Assembly: GCA_946406305.1 (NCBI GenBank)
Contig: CAMJKC010000063.1
Location: 1-8,882, forward strand
Source of the DNA: an uncultured Lachnospiraceae bacterium
Lineage (GTDB): Bacteria; Bacillota; Clostridia; Lachnospirales; Lachnospiraceae
Length of the DNA stretch: 8,882 bases
Reading direction: 5' to 3'
Below the pieces are notes generated by a model. The model had not been told where the DNA came from. It searched no databases and was given only the letters and a program-made list of their open reading frames with translations. The position numbers and the translations under genes are program-made. The number at the start of each line of letters is the position of its first letter. Position 1 is the stretch's first letter. Below are positions 1 to 5,992 of the stretch, one piece after another.

Positions 1-408
1 TGATAGCAAAGAGGGCTCGCGGTGCTCACCCCTACGGAGGACTACTCAATTTGGGCTCGCGGTGCTCGCTCCTAGGAAAAGAAGTGCTCGCAGTGCTCGC
101 CTCTACAGATGAGTGATAGCAAAGAGGGCTCGCGGTGCTCACCCCTACGGAGGACTACTCAATTTGGGCTCGCGGTGCTCGCTCCTAGGAAAAGAAGTGC
201 TCGCAGTGCTCGCCTCTACAGATGAGTGATAGCAAAGAGGGCTCGCGGTGCTCACCCCTACGGAGGACTACTCAATTTGGGTTCGTGGTGCTCACCCCTA
301 CGGATGTTAGGCTCGCGGTGCTCGCCCCTACGGATGTTGGGCTCGCAGTGCTCGCTCCTACGAATATCTGCTCGCCCCTACGAGAAGTGCTCGCCTCTAC
401 GGCTCTAC
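1..408 (+). repeat. Left intergenic repeat block with 113-nt tandem units
   Basis: This gene-free stretch is made almost entirely of GC-rich repeats in AT-rich surroundings. Units starting at 1 and 114 are 113 nt long and look identical. A third starts at 227, matches for roughly 55 nt and then diverges into shorter copies of the core GTGCTCGCCCCTACGG separated by short variable spacers (about 283-408). Each 113-nt unit holds several diverged copies of the core. The 42-nt piece at 222-263 is the same unit that is found inside the coding sequence at 2230-2445. No transposase or RNA gene is visible. The block runs off the left edge. I infer a REP/MITE-like dispersed element that expands in tandem; how it moves is unknown. 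Confidence 0.9.
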
Positions 409-419
409 AATATGAAGTG

Positions 420-425
420 AAGGAG
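420..425 (+). promoter_or_regulatory. Ribosome binding site of the first nitrogenase-like gene
   Basis: AAGGAG lies 5 nt before the ATG at 431, directly after the repeat block. It supports that start codon. No convincing sigma-A promoter is visible between the repeats and the gene, so transcription may enter from upstream of the window or from within the repeats. Confidence 0.75.
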
Positions 426-430
426 TATAA

Positions 431-1774
431 ATGTTAAAAAAGGTTTATGACAAAAAAAATATAGAAGATGCCTGTGTGTATATAAAAGATGCAGTGTTTA
501 ATAAAATGTTTAGTCAATCGCTTGAATATATGACACCAGCAAGGGGAACTTTTAATATAGCACATACTGGGATGCTAATACCAGAAAGTCACGAGATTTT
601 TGTGTGTGCAAGTAATTGTTTGAGAGGAGTTATATTAACTGCTGGCGAATTACATAGGATGAATAGATTTTCAACCATAGAAGTGAAGCAAAATATGCTC
701 TATGATGGAAGCATGGAATATGAAATAATAGATGGAGTAAAAGATATTATAAATAAATTAGACTATAAACCGAGAGCAATACTTTTATATTTTAGTTGTC
801 TGCATCATTTTATGGGGATAGACATAGATATGATAATGCAAAATATTAAAAATGAAAACGAAGGTATTGATTTTATAGACTGCTATATGAATCCAACTCT
901 TAGGAAAAGTGGTATTACGCCTGATGAGAATATGCGAATGAGGCTTTATAGGCTTTTAAAAGAACAAGAACTTATGGATAATGTAGTAGCTTTTGTAGGT
1001 AATGATTTAAAAATGGACGAAGACTGTGAGTTAGTAAAAATTTTAGAAAAAAATAATATGGAGATAAAAGAGATACATAGGTGCAAAAATTATGATATGT
1101 ATAAAAGTTTGTCAAAGGCGAAATATTATATAGTGACTTATAATAGTGCTAAAAAAGCTGGAAAGGATATGGAAGAGAGGCTAAATGGGAAGAGTATATA
1201 TATGAGCAATAGTTTTGACTATGATGAAATTGAAAAAGAATTGGGTGAGATGTGTGAAATTTTGAATATAAAAAACTTTGACAAAGAGTATTATGAAAAT
1301 ATGAGAAAAAAGTGTGATGAAAAATTAAAAAGTTTAAAAGAGTTAATAGGAGATAGAAAAATATCGGTTGATTACACATTTACAAATAGGATATTGTCTT
1401 TTTGTAAACTTTTGCTCAATAGAGGGTTTAATGTAGATAGAATATATGCAGATAGTTTTATAGAAGATGACAAAGAAGATTTTTATTATATAAAAAATAA
1501 ATATGGAAATGTAAAAATATATAAAACGAGTAGTCCTTATATGCAATATATTGATGATTTGGAGGAAAAAGAAAATTATTTGGCAATAGGTCAAAAGGCG
1601 GCATTTTTTACGAAGACAAATAATTTTGTAAATGTGATAGAAGGTGGAGGATTTTTTGGCTTTAGTGGCATTTTAAAAATTATAGAACTGATGGAAGATG
1701 CATATAAAAATGAAAAAGAAATGTTGAGTCTAATATCAATAAAAGGTCTTGGCTGTGAGGAGTGTATATTATGA
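431..1774 (+). CDS. Nitrogenase component 1-like protein, first (alpha-like) subunit
   Basis: This 447-residue protein resembles the NifD/NifK oxidoreductase superfamily (PF00148-type), which includes nitrogenase, NifEN, the dark-operative BchNB reductase and CfbD. Visible signatures are a cysteine-bearing segment VCASNCLRGVILTAGEL (C59 and C63) and a second conserved-type cysteine in SCLHHFMGID (C123). The C-terminal half is Rossmann-like and includes a glycine-rich segment near residue 420 (EGGGFFGFSG). The length is close to that of the smaller nitrogenase-like subunits. The stop overlaps the next gene's start as ATGA (1771-1774), indicating translational coupling and a likely heteromeric complex. 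The protein is expected to be cytoplasmic and to take electrons from a NifH-like Fe protein, which is not in this window. The set of cysteines does not look like a full nitrogenase P-cluster/FeMoco ligand set. The substrate is unknown, and I do not call it a nitrogenase. Confidence 0.82.
   Translation: MLKKVYDKKNIEDACVYIKDAVFNKMFSQSLEYMTPARGTFNIAHTGMLIPESHEIFVCASNCLRGVILTAGELHRMNRFSTIEVKQNMLYDGSMEYEIIDGVKDIINKLDYKPRAILLYFSCLHHFMGIDIDMIMQNIKNENEGIDFIDCYMNPTLRKSGITPDENMRMRLYRLLKEQELMDNVVAFVGNDLKMDEDCELVKILEKNNMEIKEIHRCKNYDMYKSLSKAKYYIVTYNSAKKAGKDMEERLNGKSIYMSNSFDYDEIEKELGEMCEILNIKNFDKEYYENMRKKCDEKLKSLKELIGDRKISVDYTFTNRILSFCKLLLNRGFNVDRIYADSFIEDDKEDFYYIKNKYGNVKIYKTSSPYMQYIDDLEEKENYLAIGQKAAFFTKTNNFVNVIEGGGFFGFSGILKIIELMEDAYKNEKEMLSLISIKGLGCEECIL
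1757..1762 (+). promoter_or_regulatory. Ribosome binding site deciding the start at 1771
   Basis: GAGGAG lies 8 nt before the ATG at 1771, inside the end of the upstream gene. It makes ATG 1771 the start, rather than the in-frame GTG at 1762, which falls on the ribosome binding site itself. Confidence 0.8.
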
Positions 1775-3054
1775 GTAATAAAACGATAATAACCTCAATG
1801 CTCACTGCAGATACTTTTGGTGTTGTGAGTTGTCTTTATGAACTTGGTGGGCTAATTGTCATGCATGATGCTTCAGGTTGCAATTCTACTTATACTACAC
1901 ATGATGAACCGAGGTGGGGAATAAAAAAATCGGATGTATATATATCTGCACTTACAGAATTAGATGCTATATCTGGCAATGATATGAAACTCATAGATGA
2001 TGTGGTTGAAGTTTCTAAAAACTTAAATCCTAAATTTATAATGATATGCACGACTCCTATACCAATAATGGTTGGTTTTGACCATAGTGCAGTAGCAAAA
2101 ATTATAGAAGAAAAAACAGGTATTAGAACTTATTGTGTTAATACAACTGGGATGGAAGATTATACAGTGGGAATAGAAAAAGGTTATGATGTAATTTTTG
2201 ATTTGATGAGAAGTGAAGAAAGTTTTAAGTGCTCGCCCCTACAGATGAGTGATAGCAAAGAGGGCTCGCAGTGCTCGCCCCTACGGATGAGTGATAACAA
2301 AGATGGCACTAAGTGCTCGCCCCTACAAATGAGTGATAAAAAAGAGGGTTCGCAGTGCTCACCACTACAAATGAGTGATAAAAAAGAGGGCTCGCAGTGT
2401 TCGCCCCTACAGATGAGTGATAGCAAAGAGGGCTCTCCTTTACGATGTAATATAATAGGACTCACACCTCTTGATTATTATTATAATGTTGAAGATATAA
2501 AATTAAAAAATGATTTGAAAAAGTTTTATGATATTAATGTTTCTCTTACAGTTGGTTGTGATTATGAAGATATATATAAAATAAAAAATGCAAATAAGAA
2601 TATTGTGGTGTCAAAATCGGGTATAAAGTTTGCAGAAAAGTTAAAAAAAGAATTAGGCATTGATTATGATATAGGTATATTTATAAAAAATAGTTTTATT
2701 AGTGTAAAAAATGAAATTTTAGATATAAATAATATAAATAATAATAAAGACAAAATATTGTATGGAGAAGAAGACTATGACATTATAATAATTAATGAGA
2801 TAGTAAAGGCTCTTTGCATAAAAAAATATCTGTATGAAAATAAAAATTTAAAAGCTAAAGTGCTGTATAATTATAGCGAAATAGAGATTTTAGACATGTT
2901 TAAAGAAAGACTACCAAAAGCAGTTATAGCAGATGGACTTTATGAGCCGATATGTAAAAATACAAAATTTATAAATTTTCCTCATGTTGCATTTAGTGGT
3001 AGGATTTATAATGGTGTAAGAAAAACAGTAGATGATATAGTTGATGAGTTATAA
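1771..3054 (+). CDS. Nitrogenase component 1-like protein, second (beta-like) subunit, with translated repeat insertion
   Basis: This is a 427-residue partner of the preceding gene, overlapping it by 4 nt (ATGA). N-terminal motifs fit the NifD/NifK superfamily: VMHDASGCNSTYTTHDEPRW with C37 corresponds to the HGxxGC cluster-ligand motif, SALTELDAISGNDMKLIDD corresponds to the conserved ExDxxFGGxxxL stretch, and ICTTPIPIMVGFD with C93 corresponds to the TTCxxxxIGDD motif. Codons 154-225 are five 42-nt repeat units plus a short remnant, encoding a CSPLQMSDSKEGSQ-like 14-residue repeat. The normal fold resumes immediately with NIIGLTPLDYYYN, the typical opening of the second subdomain. The insertion therefore sits in an interdomain loop and keeps the frame. 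Without it the protein would be about 355 residues. It may still fold, but activity is unproven. The substrate is unknown and cannot be read from sequence. Confidence 0.82.
   Translation: MSNKTIITSMLTADTFGVVSCLYELGGLIVMHDASGCNSTYTTHDEPRWGIKKSDVYISALTELDAISGNDMKLIDDVVEVSKNLNPKFIMICTTPIPIMVGFDHSAVAKIIEEKTGIRTYCVNTTGMEDYTVGIEKGYDVIFDLMRSEESFKCSPLQMSDSKEGSQCSPLRMSDNKDGTKCSPLQMSDKKEGSQCSPLQMSDKKEGSQCSPLQMSDSKEGSPLRCNIIGLTPLDYYYNVEDIKLKNDLKKFYDINVSLTVGCDYEDIYKIKNANKNIVVSKSGIKFAEKLKKELGIDYDIGIFIKNSFISVKNEILDINNINNNKDKILYGEEDYDIIIINEIVKALCIKKYLYENKNLKAKVLYNYSEIEILDMFKERLPKAVIADGLYEPICKNTKFINFPHVAFSGRIYNGVRKTVDDIVDEL
2230..2445 (+). repeat. Five in-frame 42-nt tandem repeats inside the nitrogenase-like gene
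   Basis: Units begin at 2230, 2272, 2314, 2356 and 2398, each 42 nt, followed by a shortened remnant ending with SPLR codons near 2445. Each encodes 14 residues of the form CSPL(Q/R)MSD(S/N/K)K(E/D)G(S/T)(Q/K). The DNA matches the intergenic repeats at 1-408 (for example 222-263). Copies differ by a few bases, mostly AGC versus AAA in the MSDxK part, so the array is not freshly duplicated. The ATGAGTGATAGC part carries stops in the other two forward frames, so only this phase is open. Confidence 0.95.
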
Positions 3055-3133
3055 ATATTATTTATGTGTTAAATATGTATTAAAACAAAAATTTGTATGT
3101 GACAAGTAAAAAATATATGAGTAAGCAAAAAAA

Positions 3134-3397
3134 GTAGGAGCGAAGTAAAAAAAAATAGGGGCGAAGCAAAGAAAAGTAGGGGCGAGCACTGCTCGCCCCT
3201 ACGAGAAGAGCTCGCCTCTACAAAAAGGTTGTAGCAAAGAGGGCTCGCGGTGCTCGTCCCTTACGGATGTTGGGTTTGCGGTGTTCACCCTTACGGGTAT
3301 GGACTCGCAGTGCTCGCCCCTACGGATGTTGGGCTCGCAGTGCTCACCCCTACAAAAAGGTTGTAACAAAGAGGGCTCGCGGTGCTCACCCCTACGG
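3134..3397. repeat. Second intergenic repeat block
   Basis: The gap 3055-3449 between the nitrogenase-like pair and the binding-protein gene starts with about 80 nt of plain AT-rich DNA and then carries this block. Its left part (3134-3188) holds three reverse-oriented short cores of the type GTAGGGGCGA. From 3190 the cores run in forward orientation. A longer unit, with CAAAAAGGTTGTA followed by the core, occurs at 3221 and again 132 nt later at 3353. There is no reading frame, tRNA or classical terminator in the gap. Confidence 0.9.
3176..3202. repeat. Perfect 13-bp palindrome at the repeat orientation switch
   Basis: GTAGGGGCGAGCA (3176-3188) is followed by a single C and then its exact reverse complement (3190-3202). 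It marks the junction between reverse- and forward-oriented repeat cores. As RNA it would form a strong GC-rich hairpin but has no T-tract after it, so it is not a standard intrinsic terminator. Confidence 0.9.
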
Positions 3398-3438
3398 ATA
3401 GCCTTATAGCGATAAATAAATAATAAAATAAATTTTTT

Positions 3439-3443
3439 GGAGG
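3439..3443 (+). promoter_or_regulatory. Ribosome binding site of the binding-protein gene
   Basis: GGAGG lies 6 nt before the ATG at 3450 and fixes that start, which is also where the signal peptide begins. Confidence 0.8.
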
Positions 3444-3449
3444 TTTGTT

Positions 3450-4598
3450 ATGAAAAAAATATTAAAAAAAGTTATAGTTAGTTTAGCAGTTGTGGCTGTT
3501 TTTTTGTCGATGTCTTGTAGCGATAGAAATGCCACAAACATAGAAGCTAAAAATAGTTCTGAAAGTTCTACCCATGTAGTCATTGACCATCTTGGGAAAA
3601 GTGTTGAAGTGCCAAATGAAATTAACAATGTAGTGGTGACAGATATATATCCATTACCTTCTGTTTTAACTATATTTTTTGACTCTGCTGATAAGATAGT
3701 TGGTATGGCACCACCATCAATGATAGCTGCTAAAAATAGCCTATTGTCTGAATTATACCCTAATATATTAAATGCAAAAACTAACTTTATATCTGGTGCA
3801 AATATCAATATGGAAGAGCTTATAAAACTTAATCCAGATGTGGTTTTTTACCCAGCTTCAGACCCTACAGAGGGTGAACTTTTGTCAAATGCAGGGATAC
3901 CAGCAATAGCAATTTCTGTAAATAAATGGGACTATAATGCCATAGAAACACTTAATAATTGGATAGATTTGATTTCTCAAGTATTCAATGTAAATGATAG
4001 AGCAGAGATTGCAAAAAAGTATTCAAATGATGTCCTTGAATTAGTAAAAGATAGGGTAAAAGACATAAAAGACGAAGATAGGAGAAGAGCATTTTTCTTA
4101 TTTCAGTATAATGAAAATCAAATGATGACATCTGGAAGAAACTTTTTTGGTAATTGGTGGGCAGAGGCAATAGGTGCTAAAAATGTGGCTTCTGAACTTA
4201 CAAAAGATAACTCTGTAGCAGTTAATATGGAGCAAGTTTATGATTGGAACCCTGACCTCATATACATAACTAATTTTACTACAGCATATCCTAACGATTT
4301 ATATGATAATACTATAGGGAATTATAATTGGAGTGAAATAGATGCTGTAAAAAATAAAGAGTGTTATAAAATGCCACTTGGTATGTATAGGACATATACC
4401 CCTGGCATAGACACACCTATAACTCTATATTATCTCGCGAAATGTGCTTATCCAGATTTGTTTAGTGATATAAATATTGTGGAAGAAGTAAAAAAATATT
4501 ATAAAGAAGTGTTTAATATAAATTTGACAGACAGCCAAGTAGATAAAATATTCAACCCAAATAAGGCTGCAGGTCAAGGCTTCTCTGATGGGAAGTAA
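3450..4598 (+). CDS. ABC transporter substrate-binding lipoprotein, BtuF/FepB type
   Basis: This 382-residue protein is a solute-binding protein of the periplasmic-binding-protein 2 (PF01497) kind, used for Fe-siderophores, heme or corrinoids. It starts with a basic, hydrophobic signal (KKILKKVIVSLAVVAVFL) and a lipobox-like SMSC, so C23 should be lipidated and anchor it to the outer face of the membrane. The -3 position is Ser, slightly off the consensus. The mature part opens with a typical VIDHLGKSVEVPNEINNVVV strand region, then ELIKLNPDVVFYPAS and, in the second lobe, VYDWNPDLIYITNF, which are hallmark family motifs. No permease or ATPase is present in the window, so these must be upstream or elsewhere. 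Its position next to nitrogenase-like genes suggests uptake of a metal chelate related to their pathway, but the ligand is not deducible. A repeat block separates it from the nitrogenase-like pair. Confidence 0.85.
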   Translation: MKKILKKVIVSLAVVAVFLSMSCSDRNATNIEAKNSSESSTHVVIDHLGKSVEVPNEINNVVVTDIYPLPSVLTIFFDSADKIVGMAPPSMIAAKNSLLSELYPNILNAKTNFISGANINMEELIKLNPDVVFYPASDPTEGELLSNAGIPAIAISVNKWDYNAIETLNNWIDLISQVFNVNDRAEIAKKYSNDVLELVKDRVKDIKDEDRRRAFFLFQYNENQMMTSGRNFFGNWWAEAIGAKNVASELTKDNSVAVNMEQVYDWNPDLIYITNFTTAYPNDLYDNTIGNYNWSEIDAVKNKECYKMPLGMYRTYTPGIDTPITLYYLAKCAYPDLFSDINIVEEVKKYYKEVFNINLTDSQVDKIFNPNKAAGQGFSDGK

Positions 4599-4621
4599 AG
4601 TTTTTTATAAAAGGAAAAAAT

Positions 4622-4807
4622 ATGTTTGATGATAAATTTATGAATGATATGTTATTAAACTCTAACCTATATGGTTCAAAAAATGAACAGATAGGTAATA
4701 AGAAAAGTGATAAAAATTATGATATAAGTAGGATTTTTAAATCGCCATTTAAAAGTCCATTTGATAGTAATTTTGGATTTTATTCTCTTGAAGATTATAA
4801 AGAATGA
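4622..4807 (+). CDS. Small hypothetical protein
   Basis: This is a 61-residue ORF starting 23 nt after the binding-protein stop, with a purine-rich AAAAGGA site just upstream of the ATG. It is polar, lacks a signal peptide or membrane segment, and is rich in Asn, Lys, Asp and Ser. A short internal duplication, FKSPFKSPFDS, is visible at residues 39-49. I do not recognise a family. Spacing and orientation suggest co-transcription with the binding protein, and the next gene has its own promoter. It could also be a chance ORF, although its start signal and codon use look like those of its neighbours. Confidence 0.5.
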   Translation: MFDDKFMNDMLLNSNLYGSKNEQIGNKKSDKNYDISRIFKSPFKSPFDSNFGFYSLEDYKE

Positions 4808-4817
4808 TAAAAAAATA

Positions 4818-4841
4818 ATCATATAGGTATATATATATGAT
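4818..4841. promoter_or_regulatory. Possible operator: 8-bp inverted repeat over the toxin-antitoxin promoter
   Basis: ATCATATA (4818-4825) and TATATGAT (4834-4841) form a perfect inverted repeat with an 8-nt spacer that runs into the -10 element. The position would suit autorepression by an antitoxin. Such AT-rich symmetry can also arise by chance here. Confidence 0.35.
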
Positions 4842-4846
4842 ATAAT
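4838..4846 (+). promoter_or_regulatory. Extended -10 promoter of the DUF3791/DUF3990 operon
   Basis: TGATATAAT is a perfect extended -10 (TGn plus TATAAT). No good -35 is seen, which is usual for this type. Transcription would begin near 4853, leaving a leader of about 33 nt that contains the ribosome binding site at 4871-4879. Confidence 0.55.
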
Positions 4847-4885
4847 AAAATGACTGCAGAGATATGTTTAAGAGGTGGGAAAAAT

Positions 4886-5101
4886 ATGATAAATGAAATT
4901 TTGTATATGCAAATAAGAATTTTAAGAGAATTTGCAAAAAAATATAAAATAGATGAGCAAAAATTAAATATTTTGTTTGAAAAATATAAAATTTATGATT
5001 ATATAAATAGTTGTTATTCCTCTTTACATACAACAGGTGATAATTACATAATAAAGGAAATATATGATATATTAATGCACAAGGGGGTAAAGATGTGTTA
5101 A
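4886..5101 (+). CDS. DUF3791-like small protein, putative antitoxin
   Basis: This 71-residue, mostly helical, charged protein resembles the DUF3791 family. Visible family features are an N-terminal helix (YMQIRILREFAKKYKI), then LFEKYKIYDYINSCYSSLHTTGDNYIIKEI, with the typical YDYI and LHTTG(D/E)xYI motifs. I place the start at ATG 4886 because AGAGGTGGG (4871-4879) lies 6 nt upstream. An in-frame ATG at 4850 falls at or before the predicted transcript start. It overlaps the DUF3990-like gene by 7 nt. DUF3791 proteins are commonly encoded beside DUF3990 proteins, so an antitoxin or partner role is inferred from context and not shown by the sequence alone. Confidence 0.78.
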   Translation: MINEILYMQIRILREFAKKYKIDEQKLNILFEKYKIYDYINSCYSSLHTTGDNYIIKEIYDILMHKGVKMC

Positions 5102-5673
5102 TAGAAAATGGTATGTTATTATATCACGGAAGTTATACCATAGTAGAACATATTGATGTGAAAGAAAGTGCGCTTGGTAAAGATTTTGGAAAAGGGTTTT
5201 ATTTAACAAAAAATAAAATACAAGCAAAACAATTTATAAAAACCTCTTTACTAAAAGCAAAAAGAAAAGGTTTAATAAGTCAAAGTCAAAAATATGGATA
5301 TGTAAATATTTATAAGTTTTTTATTGACGATTTAAAAAAAATAAAAATATATGAACTAGATAAAGTAAATAATGAATGGTTGTGGTATATAGCGAAAAAT
5401 AGAAAGGGTTCTTTGGTTAAAAATATAAATAATTTTATTAATAAAGATATTGACAATTCAGATATAATTATAGGGAAAATTGCAAATGACACAACTAATC
5501 CAGTTATAACAACATTTTTAAATGGGCTATATGGAAATATAACAAGTGAAAATACAACTAAGTTTGTAATCAATATGTTGATGCCAGAAAAATTAGATTA
5601 CCAGTATTGTTTTAAAACAAGAGGGGCAATAAAATGTTTGGATTTTGTGGAGGCGAAAAGGTATGAAATATGA
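5095..5673 (+). CDS. DUF3990-like protein, putative ADP-ribosyltransferase toxin
   Basis: This 192-residue protein begins at GTG 5095, with AAGGGGGT 6 nt upstream. An in-frame ATG at 5113 is a weaker alternative. The N-terminus has MLLYHGSYTIVE (H11) followed by DFGKGFYLTKN (residues 30-40), the pattern seen in DUF3990 and reminiscent of the His and Tyr segments of ADP-ribosyltransferase folds. Later motifs are DIIIGKIANDTTNPV (AND at about 130-132) and the C-terminal DYQYCFKTRGAIKCLDF with Q170, which may take the third catalytic position. It has no signal peptide or membrane segment, so it is cytoplasmic. It overlaps both neighbours (7 nt upstream, 11 nt downstream), a tight arrangement typical of toxin-antitoxin modules. 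The target and toxicity are inferred from the fold and context only. Confidence 0.75.
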   Translation: MLIENGMLLYHGSYTIVEHIDVKESALGKDFGKGFYLTKNKIQAKQFIKTSLLKAKRKGLISQSQKYGYVNIYKFFIDDLKKIKIYELDKVNNEWLWYIAKNRKGSLVKNINNFINKDIDNSDIIIGKIANDTTNPVITTFLNGLYGNITSENTTKFVINMLMPEKLDYQYCFKTRGAIKCLDFVEAKRYEI

Positions 5674-5869
5674 TGTAAAAGCGAATATGGCAGATTTAAT
5701 CTTGGTGTCAGCTATAGAAGATATGGCAATGGATATGAATATTTCAATAGAAAAAGCAAGGCATAAATTGTTAATTTCAAAAACATATAAAGATTTATAT
5801 AATTTTGATACAGGGCTTTGGAAAGAAGGGCCAGATTATCTAAGAGATTTTTATAAAACCGTGAAATGA
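5663..5869 (+). CDS. Small third protein of the DUF3990 operon
   Basis: This 68-residue protein starts at ATG 5663. GGAGG (5649-5653) lies 9 nt upstream, while an in-frame TTG at 5645 precedes that site and is rejected. It overlaps the end of the DUF3990-like gene by 11 nt. The sequence is two predicted helices (MADLILVSAIEDMAMDMNIS, then IEKARHKLLISKTYKDLY) followed by NFDTGLWKEGPDYLRDFY. The GLWxEGPDYL ending resembles that of small proteins I associate with DUF3990 loci, but I know no established name. It may be a second antitoxin or a DNA-binding regulator. No terminator follows in the next 120 nt. Confidence 0.7.
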   Translation: MKYDVKANMADLILVSAIEDMAMDMNISIEKARHKLLISKTYKDLYNFDTGLWKEGPDYLRDFYKTVK

Positions 5870-5904
5870 TGTAAAAAAAATGTAAGATAATAGACTATAA
5901 AAAT

Positions 5905-5939
5905 TTATTGAAAAAAATAGGTGGTTGATATAATATAAT
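5905..5939 (+). promoter_or_regulatory. Putative promoter of the cell-wall-binding protein gene
   Basis: Two overlapping TATAAT hexamers (5929-5934 and 5934-5939) lie downstream of TTATTGAAA (5905-5913). With TTATTG as the -35 and the first -10, the spacing is 18 nt. With TTGAAA it is 15 or 20. The exact pairing is uncertain, but a perfect -10 upstream of a likely highly expressed gene is good support. Confidence 0.5.
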
Positions 5940-5943
5940 TAAA

Positions 5944-5961
5944 GCTTGTGTAAAACACAGC
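5944..5961 (+). promoter_or_regulatory. 5'-UTR hairpin of the cell-wall-binding protein mRNA
   Basis: GCT-T-GTGT (5944-5951) pairs with ACAC-AGC (5955-5961) across a 3-nt loop, with one bulged T. It sits where the mRNA 5' end should be, 15 nt before the AAAGGAGA ribosome binding site, so it could be a 5' stabilising stem. This is inferred. Confidence 0.35.
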
Positions 5962-5975
5962 AAAAATATTTTTGT

Positions 5976-5983
5976 AAAGGAGA
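5976..5983 (+). promoter_or_regulatory. Ribosome binding site deciding the start at 5993
   Basis: AAAGGAGA lies 9 nt before ATG 5993. An in-frame TTG at 5984 directly abuts this site and is therefore not the start. Confidence 0.8.
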
Positions 5984-5992
5984 TTGCAATCT

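Noticed and set aside
222..437. A 71-codon forward ORF across the left repeat block
   Set aside because: It is the repeat sequence read through by chance. It begins with the same MSDSKEG codons as the insertion at 2230-2445, has no ribosome binding site, and overlaps the start of the nitrogenase-like gene.
1762..1770. GTG start three codons upstream for the second nitrogenase-like gene
   Set aside because: That GTG lies on the last base of the GAGGAG ribosome site. ATG 1771 has ideal spacing and makes the usual ATGA overlap.
2230..2445. A CRISPR-like array
   Set aside because: The whole 42-nt unit repeats with no unique spacers, the array is inside a reading frame, and no cas genes are present. 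The 1-408 and 3134-3397 blocks also lack regular repeat-spacer structure.
2184..2465. A 93-codon reverse ORF across the coding repeat
   Set aside because: It is the antisense reading of the 42-nt units, which happen to be stop-free on that strand. There is no start signal, and the forward gene clearly continues on both sides.
431..3054. Calling the pair a true nitrogenase (nifDK)
   Set aside because: Both proteins are short, and the visible cysteines do not give a full P-cluster plus FeMo-cofactor ligand set. No nifE, nifN or nifB is nearby in the window.
3404..3808. A 134-codon reverse ORF opposite the binding-protein gene
   Set aside because: It is a shadow of the lipoprotein gene, which has clear family motifs, a signal peptide and a ribosome site.
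4850..4885. Earlier ATG start for the DUF3791-like gene
   Set aside because: It falls at or before the predicted transcription start, only 4 nt after the -10 element, and lacks a ribosome site, whereas ATG 4886 has AGAGGTGGG upstream.
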